Shown one piece after another: positions 1 to 6,207 of a stretch of DNA of 7,930 bases (position 1 is its first letter; each line of letters starts with the position of its first letter). This DNA comes from DATILI01 sp035476635 (GTDB taxonomy: Bacteria > Pseudomonadota > Gammaproteobacteria > Burkholderiales > Burkholderiaceae_C): contig DATILI010000090.1 in assembly GCA_035476635.1 (NCBI GenBank), positions 1 to 7,930 on the forward strand, in the 5' to 3' direction. The notes under the pieces are model-generated. The model saw nothing but the letters and a program-made list of their open reading frames with translations. It was not told the DNA's origin and did no database searches. Made by a program: the position numbers and the translations under genes.

Positions 1-1
1 C

Positions 2-169
2 ATCGCCCGCATGGCGCGTGACATGCACGGCGGCAACGGCATCCATGACGAGTACCATGTGATCCGCCACATGATCAACCTGGAAACCGTGAACACCTAC
101 GAAGGCACGCACGACGTGCACGCGCTGATCCTCGGCCGCGCACAAACCGGGTTGCAGGCCTTCTATTGA
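2..169 (+). CDS. gcdH: Glutaryl-CoA dehydrogenase, C-terminal end (partial)
   Basis: Only the last 55 codons are present; the gene begins upstream of the window. The reading frame opens at base 2 and ends at TGA 167-169. The visible tail contains DMHGGNGIHDEYHVIRHMIN, NTYEGTHDVHALILGR and a terminal QAFY, which matches the C-terminus of glutaryl-CoA dehydrogenases much better than other acyl-CoA dehydrogenases (the YEGTHD-HALILGR block is characteristic). The Glu of YEGT (codon 101-103) is the catalytic base in this family and is retained. The enzyme is a soluble FAD flavoprotein that oxidises and decarboxylates glutaryl-CoA to crotonyl-CoA in lysine, tryptophan and benzoate-type degradation; electrons normally pass to electron-transfer flavoprotein. 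The following gene starts one base after the stop, so the two may be co-transcribed. The family call is firm; substrate specificity rests on the tail only. Confidence 0.88.
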   Translation: MARMARDMHGGNGIHDEYHVIRHMINLETVNTYEGTHDVHALILGRAQTGLQAFY

Positions 170-170
170 T

Positions 171-947
171 TTGAACCTGGGCGAACTCAAACCCATCCTC
201 ACGACGCTGGCGATGCCGCCGGCGTCGCTGGTGCTGCTGGCCCTGCTCGGCTGGCTGCTCGGCTTAAGGAGAAGGGCCGCCGGCGCCGTGCTGGTGCTGG
301 TGAGTCTTGCCGGCCTCTGGCTCGTGAGCTGCAATGCGGTGGCCGTCTGGCTGTCGCAAACGCTGCTGGCGCAGTACCCGGCGGCATCCGTCCAAACCCT
401 GAAGAGCAGCAAGGCCCAGGCCGTCGTGGTGCTGGGCGCTGGCGTCCAGGCCAACGCGCCCGAGTACGGCCAGCCCATGCTGCAGCCCTTGACCGCTGCG
501 CGCTTGCGCTACGGCGCCTGGCTGGCCCAGCAGATGCGGCTGCCCCTGGGCTACACCGGCGGCGTGGGCTGGGCCAACGTGGGCTCGGGCACCCCGCCCG
601 AGGCCGTGGTCGCACGCCGCGTGGCACAGGAAGAGCATGGCCTGGCGCTGCGCTGGGCCGAAGACCAGTCGCGCGATACGGCGGAGAACGGCACGCTCAT
701 GGCGGCGCTGCTCAAGCGCGACGGCATTCGCCACATCGTGCTCGTCACCAATGCCTTTCACATGCCGCGCTCGATTGAAGCCTTTCGCAGCACGGGCATC
801 GAAGTCACGCCTGCCCCCATGGGCTTCATCGGCCCGATGGACCGCCCCCTGCTGGATTGGCTGCCTTCGACCACGGGAATGAATTCTTCGCGCCTGGTGC
901 TGCGCGAATGGCTGGCCTTGCAGATCACCCGGCTGCAAGCACGCTAG
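171..947 (+). CDS. YdcF/DUF218 family membrane protein
   Basis: This 258-residue protein has two hydrophobic segments near the N-terminus (about residues 16-32 and 38-58) separated by a basic LRRR turn, followed by a DUF218 domain from about residue 83. Visible family marks are VVVLGAGV (85-92), the Ser-Arg-Asp-Thr-Ala-Glu-Asn run (167-173) and the VTNAFHMPRS block (192-201), ending in GIEVTPAP. Relatives include E. coli YdcF, SanA and ElyC; ElyC and SanA are linked to envelope integrity and peptidoglycan or vancomycin sensitivity, but the biochemical role is not settled, so no reaction is assigned. The domain probably faces the periplasm. The start used is TTG 171, one base after the gcdH stop, because relatives have a short polar stretch before the first membrane segment; ATG 213 (residue 15) is an alternative. 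No clear Shine-Dalgarno sequence precedes either. Family is confident, start is not. Confidence 0.85.
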   Translation: MNLGELKPILTTLAMPPASLVLLALLGWLLGLRRRAAGAVLVLVSLAGLWLVSCNAVAVWLSQTLLAQYPAASVQTLKSSKAQAVVVLGAGVQANAPEYGQPMLQPLTAARLRYGAWLAQQMRLPLGYTGGVGWANVGSGTPPEAVVARRVAQEEHGLALRWAEDQSRDTAENGTLMAALLKRDGIRHIVLVTNAFHMPRSIEAFRSTGIEVTPAPMGFIGPMDRPLLDWLPSTTGMNSSRLVLREWLALQITRLQAR

Positions 948-970
948 CCAGACCCCAGACCCGCTCTGGC
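947..970 (+). terminator. Possible weak stem-loop after the YdcF-family gene
   Basis: GCCAGA (947-952) can pair with TCTGGC (965-970) around a 12-base loop; an alternative 5-bp stem is CCAGA 955-959 with TCTGG 965-969. It starts at the last base of the YdcF-family stop codon. Only a short GTTT follows instead of a T-run, so it is at best a weak intrinsic terminator and may be chance pairing. Confidence 0.25.
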
Positions 971-971
971 G

Positions 972-990
972 TTTACCTGGGATTTACCTG
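972..990 (+). repeat. 8-bp direct repeat TTTACCTG x2
   Basis: TTTACCTG occurs at 972-979 and again at 983-990, an 11-base period, roughly one helical turn. It lies 40-58 bases upstream of the TetR promoter -35 element. The spacing on one face of the helix would suit a bound regulator, but two 8-mers could also be chance. No protein can be named for it. Confidence 0.4.
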
Positions 991-1029
991 CGCCGGCCAC
1001 AATTCCGGGGGATTCGACCTCCTTGAAGC

Positions 1030-1058
1030 TTGACGCCTTTCTGCTGGAAAGCTACATT
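1030..1058 (+). promoter_or_regulatory. Sigma-70 promoter for the TetR-RND operon
   Basis: TTGACG (1030-1035) and TACATT (1053-1058) are separated by exactly 17 bases, with five of six and four of six matches to the -35 and -10 consensus. The predicted transcription start lies near 1065, about 30 bases upstream of the TetR start codon. This is the best promoter in the window and lies in the only substantial intergenic space. It would drive the repressor, adaptor and permease genes together. Confidence 0.65.
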
Positions 1059-1078
1059 ACTAACCAGTCAGTCATTAG
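1059..1078 (+). promoter_or_regulatory. Putative TetR-type operator overlapping the transcription start
   Basis: The segment 1059-1072 reads ACTAACCAGTCAGT, an imperfect palindrome of form ACTnACnnGTnAGT (5 of 7 base pairs symmetric). A wider pair, CTAA 1060-1063 with TTAG 1075-1078, encloses it. It begins right at the end of the -10 element and covers the predicted start site, where a TetR repressor would block transcription. Autorepression by the adjacent TetR gene is the family norm; binding here is inferred. Confidence 0.5.
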
Positions 1079-1080
1079 CA

Positions 1081-1103
1081 GAGATGTCGAGTCGAGATGT
1101 CGA
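1081..1103 (+). repeat. 13-bp period tandem duplication at the TetR start codon
   Basis: GAGATGTCGA occurs at 1081-1090 and 1094-1103, a perfect 10-base match with 13-base period. The second copy contains the TetR start ATG (1097); the first contains an ATG (1084) in another frame that opens a 22-codon reading frame ending at TGA 1150-1152. It looks like a short slippage duplication. Confidence 0.7.
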
Positions 1104-1798
1104 TTTCCCAGTTCATCAGCGCCAAGAAAGCCGAGGTCCACGCCAAGCGTGAGCGCCGCAAGGAGGCACGCCCGGGTGAGCTGCTGGACGCGGCGCTGGA
1201 CCTGTTCGTTGAAAAAGGCTTTGCTGCCACGCGGGCCGAGGAAGTGGCCGCGCGCGCCGGCGTCTCCAAGGGCACGCTGTTCCTGTATTTTCCGAGCAAG
1301 GAAGAGCTGCTGAAGGCGGTCGTACGCGAGAACATCTCGGGCCGCTTCAAGGAATGGAATGAGGAGTTCCAGGCGTTTGAAGGCAGCAGCGCCGAGATGC
1401 TGCACTATTGCATGAACGTCTGGTGGGAGCGCGTGGGCGCCACGAAAGCCTCGGGCATCACCAAGCTCATGGTCAGCGAAGCGCGCAACTTCCCCGAAAT
1501 CGCAGCGTTCTACCAGCAGGAAGTGATCCAGCCAGGCCAGGACCTGATTCGGCGCATCCTGCAACGCGGTGTGCAGCGCGGCGAGTTCCGTCCGGTCGAT
1601 CTGGACTACGCGGTATACAGCGTGGTCGCGACGATGGTGTTCCTGATCATGTCGCGGCACTCGCTCGGCGCCTGCGTGCCGGAAAACTTCCAACTCGATC
1701 CACAGCGCTATATCGCTTCGCAAATCGACATCATCTTGCACGGCCTGACCGTGCGCACCGGCGACACCCCATCGCCCAAGGGAAAAAGCGGAACATGA
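1097..1798 (+). CDS. TetR/AcrR family transcriptional repressor of the RND operon
   Basis: This 233-residue protein has a basic N-terminal extension (about residues 9-25), then a classical TetR DNA-binding domain: LLDAALDLFVEKGFAATR (29-46), EEVAARAGVSKGTLFLYF (48-65) and the SKEELLKAV helix start (67-75). The rest is an all-helical ligand-binding and dimerisation domain, including the NFPEIAAFY and GEFRPVDLDYAV stretches typical of AcrR-like regulators of efflux pumps. The start is ATG 1097, the first possible in this frame because TAG at 1076-1078 closes it upstream; its Shine-Dalgarno match is poor. The stop overlaps the adaptor ATG in an ATGA junction, so expression is coupled. It probably represses its own promoter at the palindrome at 1059-1078 and is released by a pump substrate; the ligand cannot be predicted. 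Family call is strong, regulon is inference. Confidence 0.93.
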   Translation: MSISQFISAKKAEVHAKRERRKEARPGELLDAALDLFVEKGFAATRAEEVAARAGVSKGTLFLYFPSKEELLKAVVRENISGRFKEWNEEFQAFEGSSAEMLHYCMNVWWERVGATKASGITKLMVSEARNFPEIAAFYQQEVIQPGQDLIRRILQRGVQRGEFRPVDLDYAVYSVVATMVFLIMSRHSLGACVPENFQLDPQRYIASQIDIILHGLTVRTGDTPSPKGKSGT

Positions 1799-2952
1799 AT
1801 CGCTCGCTTAAACGTTCGCTCAAGTGGCTGGCCATCGGCCTCGTCGTCGCATTGCTCGTGATCGGCGTATTGCGCGCCCTGTCGGCCCGCAAGGCCCAGC
1901 AGGAGGCCGTGGCCGCCGCTGCGACCACCAAGGCCCAGGCCGCGGTGGAACTAGCGGCCACTGACGTGGTGAAGGCCCAGACCCGCACACTCGCGCAAGG
2001 CCTGCCGATTTCCGGGACGCTCAAGGCGGCCAACTCGGCCGTGGTCAAGGCCCGCGTGGCCGGCGAATTGCAAGGCCTGGCGGTGCGCGAAGGCGACCCG
2101 GTCAAGGCCGGCCAGGTGATCGCGCGCGTCGATCCCACGGAATACATGGCACGCGCCAAGCAGGCGCAGGAACAGGCCGATTCGGCCAAGTCGCAGATCG
2201 ACATCGCGCAGCGCCAATGGGACAACAACAAGGCCCTGGTCGACCAGGGCTTCATCTCCAAGACCGCACTGGACACCTCGTGGAACAATTTCGTTGCGAT
2301 GCAGGCCAACCACAAGGCGGCGCTGGCGGCCGTGGACATGGCACGCAAATCGGTGGACGACACCGTGCTGCGCGCGCCGATTGCAGGCCAGGTATCGCAG
2401 CGCCTGGCGCAGCCCGGCGAACGCGTGGGGGTGGATGCGAAGGTGGTCGAAATCGTGGACCTGGGCCGCATCGAATTGGAGGCAGCACTCAGCGCTGCCG
2501 ACTCCGTTCAGGTGCGCGTGGGCCAGACCGCGGCGCTGCAGATCGAAGGCAGCGCCCAGCCCCTGGCCGCCCGCGTGGTCCGTATCAACCCCAGCACCCA
2601 GGCCGGTAGCCGCAGCGTGCTGGCCTACCTCAGCATTGAGCGCCCCGAGGGGCTGCGCCAGGGCCTTTTTGCGCAAGGCACACTCGCCAGCGCGCGCATT
2701 TCCGCGCTATCGGTTCCGGTCAGTGCCGTGCGCACGGACAAGCCCAACCCTTATGTTCAGGCGGTGGAAAACAACATCGTCGTGCACCCGCCCGTGGAAC
2801 TGGGCGCGCGCGGCGATGCCGACGGCGAGCAGGTCGTCGCGGTCAAGGGCGTGCCGGAAAATGCGGTGGTGATCAGCGGCGCCATCGGCGCGCTGCGCGC
2901 CGGCACGGCGGTCAAGTTCACGCAGATGCCGGCTGCCAAGACAGCGCCTTGA
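1795..2952 (+). CDS. RND efflux periplasmic adaptor (membrane-fusion protein, HlyD/AcrA family)
   Basis: The 385-residue product links an inner-membrane RND permease to an outer-membrane channel. It begins with a basic stretch and one membrane segment (about residues 11-26), then an Ala-rich linker (28-55). The first half of the lipoyl-like domain is VVKARVAGELQGLAVREGD (83-101) to ARVDP (110-114); a helical hairpin spans about 115-188; the second lipoyl half begins at DDTVLRAPIAGQVSQR (188-203). Beta-barrel and membrane-proximal domains follow. No cysteine is visible, so it is anchored by the N-terminal helix, unlike lipid-anchored AcrA. The frame stays open upstream to 1408 inside the TetR gene, but homology starts only after ATG 1795, whose ATGA overlaps the TetR stop; AAGGGA at 1778-1783 is a possible ribosome site. 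The permease follows after 36 bases. Confidence 0.94.
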   Translation: MNRSLKRSLKWLAIGLVVALLVIGVLRALSARKAQQEAVAAAATTKAQAAVELAATDVVKAQTRTLAQGLPISGTLKAANSAVVKARVAGELQGLAVREGDPVKAGQVIARVDPTEYMARAKQAQEQADSAKSQIDIAQRQWDNNKALVDQGFISKTALDTSWNNFVAMQANHKAALAAVDMARKSVDDTVLRAPIAGQVSQRLAQPGERVGVDAKVVEIVDLGRIELEAALSAADSVQVRVGQTAALQIEGSAQPLAARVVRINPSTQAGSRSVLAYLSIERPEGLRQGLFAQGTLASARISALSVPVSAVRTDKPNPYVQAVENNIVVHPPVELGARGDADGEQVVAVKGVPENAVVISGAIGALRAGTAVKFTQMPAAKTAP

Positions 2953-2988
2953 TCTTTTCGCAAGCTCCTCGTCCAACGCCCAGCGCTC

Positions 2989-5900
2989 ATGTGGTTTACC
3001 AAAGTCAGCCTTAAAAACCCGGTCTTCGCCACCATGGTGATGCTGGCCTTCGTCGTGCTGGGCCTGTTCTCCTATCAGCGCCTGAAGGTCGACCAGTTTC
3101 CCAACATCGATTTCCCGGTGGTGGTGGTCACGGCCGAGTATCCCGGCGCGTCGCCGGAAATCGTCGAAAGCGAAGTCACGAAGAAGCTGGAAGAAGGCGT
3201 CAACTCGATTGCCGGCATCAACGCGCTGACCTCACGCAGCTACGAAGGCCAGGCGGTTGTCATCATCGAGTTCCAGCTGCACATCGATGGCCGCAAGGCG
3301 GCCGAGGACGTGCGCGAGAAAGTCGCCTCCATCCGCCCGAGTTTCCGCACCGAGGTCAAGGAACCGCGCGTGCTGCGCTTTGACCCCTCCAGCCGCGCGA
3401 TCTGGTCGCTGGCGGTGCTGCCCGACGCGGCCAAGGGCAAGGCCATGAACGCGGTGGAGCTCACCAACTGGGCCGACCAGGTCCTGAAGAAGCGCCTGGA
3501 AAACGTGCGCGGCGTCGGCTCGGTGAACCTGGTGGGCGGCACCAAGCGCGAGATCAACGTCTACTTGAACCCGCAGGCCATGGAGGCGCTGGGCATCAGC
3601 GCCGAGCAGGTGGTCACCGCGGTGCGCAACGAAAATCAGGACTTGCCGGTGGGCGCGATCCGCTCGCTCGCGCAAGAGCGCGTGGTGCAGATCGATGCGC
3701 GCATGCAGCGCCCCGAAGACTTCGCCAGGATCATCGTCACGCGGAAAAACGGCGCGCCCATCACCGTCGGCCAGGTCGCGCGCATTTCCGATGGCGCCCA
3801 GGAAATCGACAGCCTGGCCCTGTACAACGGCGAGCGCACCCTGCTGCTCACGGTGCAGAAGTCGCAAGACGAAAACACCATCCAGGTGGTCGACGGGCTG
3901 AAGAAGGCAATCGATGAAATCGGCGCGCAATTGCCCGCTGGCGTGCGCCTGGAGCCCATTGCCGACGGTTCGCGCCCGATCCGCGTGGCGGTGGAGAACG
4001 TGCGCCGCACCTTGATCGAAGGCGCACTGCTCACCGTGCTGATCGTGTTCCTGTTCCTGAACTCGTGGCGCTCGACCGTGATCACCGGCCTGACCTTGCC
4101 GATCGCGTTGATCGGCACCTTCCTGTTCATGAACATGTTCGGCTTCACCATCAACATGATCACGCTGATGGCGTTGTCGCTGTGCGTGGGCCTGCTGATC
4201 GACGACGCCATCGTGGTGCGCGAGAACATCGTGCGCCATGTGCAGATGGGCAAGCAGCCCTACCAGGCGTCGCTGGACGGCACGCAGGAAATCGGCCTGG
4301 CGGTGCTGGCCACGACCTTCTCCATCGTCGCGGTGTTCCTGCCCATCGGATTCATGGGCGGGATCATCGGCAAGTTCTTCCACGAGTTCGGCATCACCAT
4401 CGTGGCGGCGGTGCTGATCTCGATGTTCGTGAGCTTCACCCTGGACCCGATGCTGTCGTCCATCTGGCATGACCCGAGCATCCATGCGCACGGCCAGAAC
4501 AAGGCGCCGGTCACCCTGTATGACAAGACCATCGGCCGCGTGACGGGTTGGTTCGACCGCGCCACGGACGCGCTGGCCGACGCCTACCAGGGCATCCTGC
4601 GCTGGTCGCTCAGGCACAAGCTGGCCACTGTGGCATTGGCCGTCGTGATCTTCGTCGCCAGCATCTTCATGGTGCCGCTGCTGGGTACCGAGTTCGTACC
4701 CAAGGCCGACTTCTCGGAGACCTCGCTCAACTTCTACACGCCGGTCGGCTCTTCGCTGGAAACCACCGAGGCCAAGGCCAGGCAGGTCGAAACCATCGTA
4801 CGCGAGTTCCCCGAGGTGAAGTACACCCTGGCCACCATCAACACCGGCAACGCGCAAGGCAAGATCTACGCGAGCGTCTATGTGCGCCTGGTCGACCGCA
4901 AGGCCCGCAGCCGCAGCGTGGACCAGATGTCGGCCGTGCTGCGCGATCGCCTGAAGCAGGTGCCCGGCATCACCGTGACCCACGTCGGCCTGCTCGATTC
5001 GGTCGGCGGCAACAAGCAGGTGGAGCTTTCGCTGCTGGGCCCGGACCTCAAGGAGCTGGAGCGCCTGACGCAACTGGTGAACGAAAAAATCCGCGACATC
5101 CCCGGATTCGTCGACCTCGACTCCAGCCTCAAGCCCGACAAGCCGGTGATCGACGTCGATGTCAAGCGTGAGGCCGCCTCCGACCTTTCCTTGAGCGTGG
5201 CCCAGATCGCCAGTTCGCTGCGCACCCTGGTGGCCGGCCAGACCGTGGGCAACTGGCGTGCGCCCGACGACCAGACCTATGACGTTAACGTGCGCCTCGC
5301 GCCGGATGCGCGCAATGCACCGCGCGACCTGGAGCGCCTGCCCTTCACCACCGGCAGCAACGCCGACGGCAGCCCGCGCATCGTGCGCCTGAACCAGGTG
5401 GCCACCATCAAGGAAGGCACCGGCGCGAACCAGATCAACCGGCGCGACCTGACACGCGAGGTGTCGATCAACGGCAACGTCTACAACCGCTCGGCCGGTG
5501 AAGTCTCCGCCGCCATCAAGACCGCGCTGGAAGGCATCAACTTCCCGCCGGGCTACCGCTACCAGTTCAGCGGCTCGACCAAGAACATGGCGGAGTCGTT
5601 CGGCTACGCGGTCTCGGCGCTGGCGATGGCCATCATCTTCATCTACATGATCCTGGCGAGCCAGTTCAAGAGCTTCCTGCAGCCACTGGCGCTGATGACT
5701 TCCCTGCCCCTCACCTTGATCGGCGTGGTGCTGGCGCTGATGATGTTCCGCTCCACGCTGTCGATGTTCTCGATCATCGGCGTGGTGATGCTGATGGGCC
5801 TGGTGACCAAGAACGCAATCTTGCTGGTCGACTTTGCGATCCGCGCCAGGGAAGACGGCATGGAGCGCACCGAGGCCCTGCTGATGGCGGCCAAGGTGCG

Positions 5901-6186
5901 GTTGCGCCCGATCCTGATGACCACCCTGGCCATGATTTTCGGCATGGTGCCGCTGGCCTTTGCGCTGACCGAAGGCTCCGAGCAGCGCGCGCCCATGGGC
6001 CAGGCGGTGATTGGCGGCGTCATCACCTCCTCGTTGCTCACGCTGGTGGTGGTGCCGGTCGTGTATTGCTACATGGACGACCTGGCGAACTGGTTCCGCA
6101 GGAAATTCACAGGCCGCGGCCGCCCGTCCGGCGGTGGCGGCACAGCACAGCCCGTGCCGGCCTCTAAAATCGAGGGTTTGTCCTGA
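2989..6186 (+). CDS. RND family efflux permease (HAE1 / AcrB-like)
   Basis: At 1065 residues it has the usual length of an AcrB-type proton-drug antiporter and the duplicated RND layout: TM1 near 13-31, a periplasmic loop, TM2-6 (about 345-490), TM7 (545-563), a second loop, and TM8-12 (about 872-1028). The proton relay is intact: Asp405-Asp406 in GLLIDDAIVVRENIVRH (TM4), Lys941 in GLVTKNAILLVDFA (TM10), and Arg971 and Thr978 in RLRPILMTT (TM11), corresponding to AcrB D407/D408, K940, R971 and T978. The loops resemble single-permease HAE1 pumps, and the Phe-rich pocket of AcrB is not obvious, so the substrate is unknown. A short Gly/Pro-rich tail (1042-1065) ends the protein. The start is ATG 2989; no good ribosome site precedes it, so translation may depend on the upstream adaptor gene. 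It works with that adaptor and presumably a TolC-type channel. Confidence 0.95.
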   Translation: MWFTKVSLKNPVFATMVMLAFVVLGLFSYQRLKVDQFPNIDFPVVVVTAEYPGASPEIVESEVTKKLEEGVNSIAGINALTSRSYEGQAVVIIEFQLHIDGRKAAEDVREKVASIRPSFRTEVKEPRVLRFDPSSRAIWSLAVLPDAAKGKAMNAVELTNWADQVLKKRLENVRGVGSVNLVGGTKREINVYLNPQAMEALGISAEQVVTAVRNENQDLPVGAIRSLAQERVVQIDARMQRPEDFARIIVTRKNGAPITVGQVARISDGAQEIDSLALYNGERTLLLTVQKSQDENTIQVVDGLKKAIDEIGAQLPAGVRLEPIADGSRPIRVAVENVRRTLIEGALLTVLIVFLFLNSWRSTVITGLTLPIALIGTFLFMNMFGFTINMITLMALSLCVGLLIDDAIVVRENIVRHVQMGKQPYQASLDGTQEIGLAVLATTFSIVAVFLPIGFMGGIIGKFFHEFGITIVAAVLISMFVSFTLDPMLSSIWHDPSIHAHGQNKAPVTLYDKTIGRVTGWFDRATDALADAYQGILRWSLRHKLATVALAVVIFVASIFMVPLLGTEFVPKADFSETSLNFYTPVGSSLETTEAKARQVETIVREFPEVKYTLATINTGNAQGKIYASVYVRLVDRKARSRSVDQMSAVLRDRLKQVPGITVTHVGLLDSVGGNKQVELSLLGPDLKELERLTQLVNEKIRDIPGFVDLDSSLKPDKPVIDVDVKREAASDLSLSVAQIASSLRTLVAGQTVGNWRAPDDQTYDVNVRLAPDARNAPRDLERLPFTTGSNADGSPRIVRLNQVATIKEGTGANQINRRDLTREVSINGNVYNRSAGEVSAAIKTALEGINFPPGYRYQFSGSTKNMAESFGYAVSALAMAIIFIYMILASQFKSFLQPLALMTSLPLTLIGVVLALMMFRSTLSMFSIIGVVMLMGLVTKNAILLVDFAIRAREDGMERTEALLMAAKVRLRPILMTTLAMIFGMVPLAFALTEGSEQRAPMGQAVIGGVITSSLLTLVVVPVVYCYMDDLANWFRRKFTGRGRPSGGGGTAQPVPASKIEGLS
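6165..6170 (+). promoter_or_regulatory. Possible internal -10 element ahead of the methyltransferase gene
   Basis: TAAAAT sits in the last codons of the permease gene, about 38 bases before the next start codon. It is a conspicuous A/T-rich break in GC-rich sequence and fits 5 of 6 bases of the -10 consensus. No TTGACA-like -35 is seen at 16-18 bases upstream (6142-6147 is ACAGCA). It would give the methyltransferase, rhodanese and tolC genes a promoter of their own. Confidence 0.4.
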
Positions 6187-6196
6187 TCCCCCCTCG
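6171..6196 (+). other. Hairpin across the permease stop codon, touching the next ribosome site
   Basis: CGAGGG (6171-6176) is the exact reverse complement of CCCTCG (6191-6196), with a 14-base loop holding the permease TGA (6184-6186). The 3' arm shares base 6196 with the GGAGA ribosome site. No T-run follows, so it is not an intrinsic terminator; it could tie translation of the next gene to ribosomes finishing the permease. Confidence 0.4.
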
Positions 6197-6200
6197 GAGA
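6196..6200 (+). promoter_or_regulatory. Shine-Dalgarno GGAGA of the methyltransferase-like gene
   Basis: GGAGA is placed seven bases before ATG 6208. It is a strong, well-spaced ribosome site and fixes the start of the methyltransferase-like gene. It partly overlaps the hairpin arm at 6191-6196. Confidence 0.75.
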
Positions 6201-6207
6201 ACAACAT

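Noticed and set aside
264..938. Long - strand open frame opposite the YdcF-family gene
   Set aside because: Again in register with the sense codons; low-complexity His/Arg/Gly-rich product and no family resemblance.
1052..1741. Long - strand open frame opposite the TetR gene
   Set aside because: In-register shadow of a well-supported TetR gene, with no domain resemblance of its own.
1408..1794. Upstream in-frame extension of the adaptor gene
   Set aside because: This part lies in the TetR gene in another frame, is Arg/His-rich and unlike adaptor proteins. The ATG at 1795 gives a normal membrane-anchored N-terminus and an ATGA overlap.
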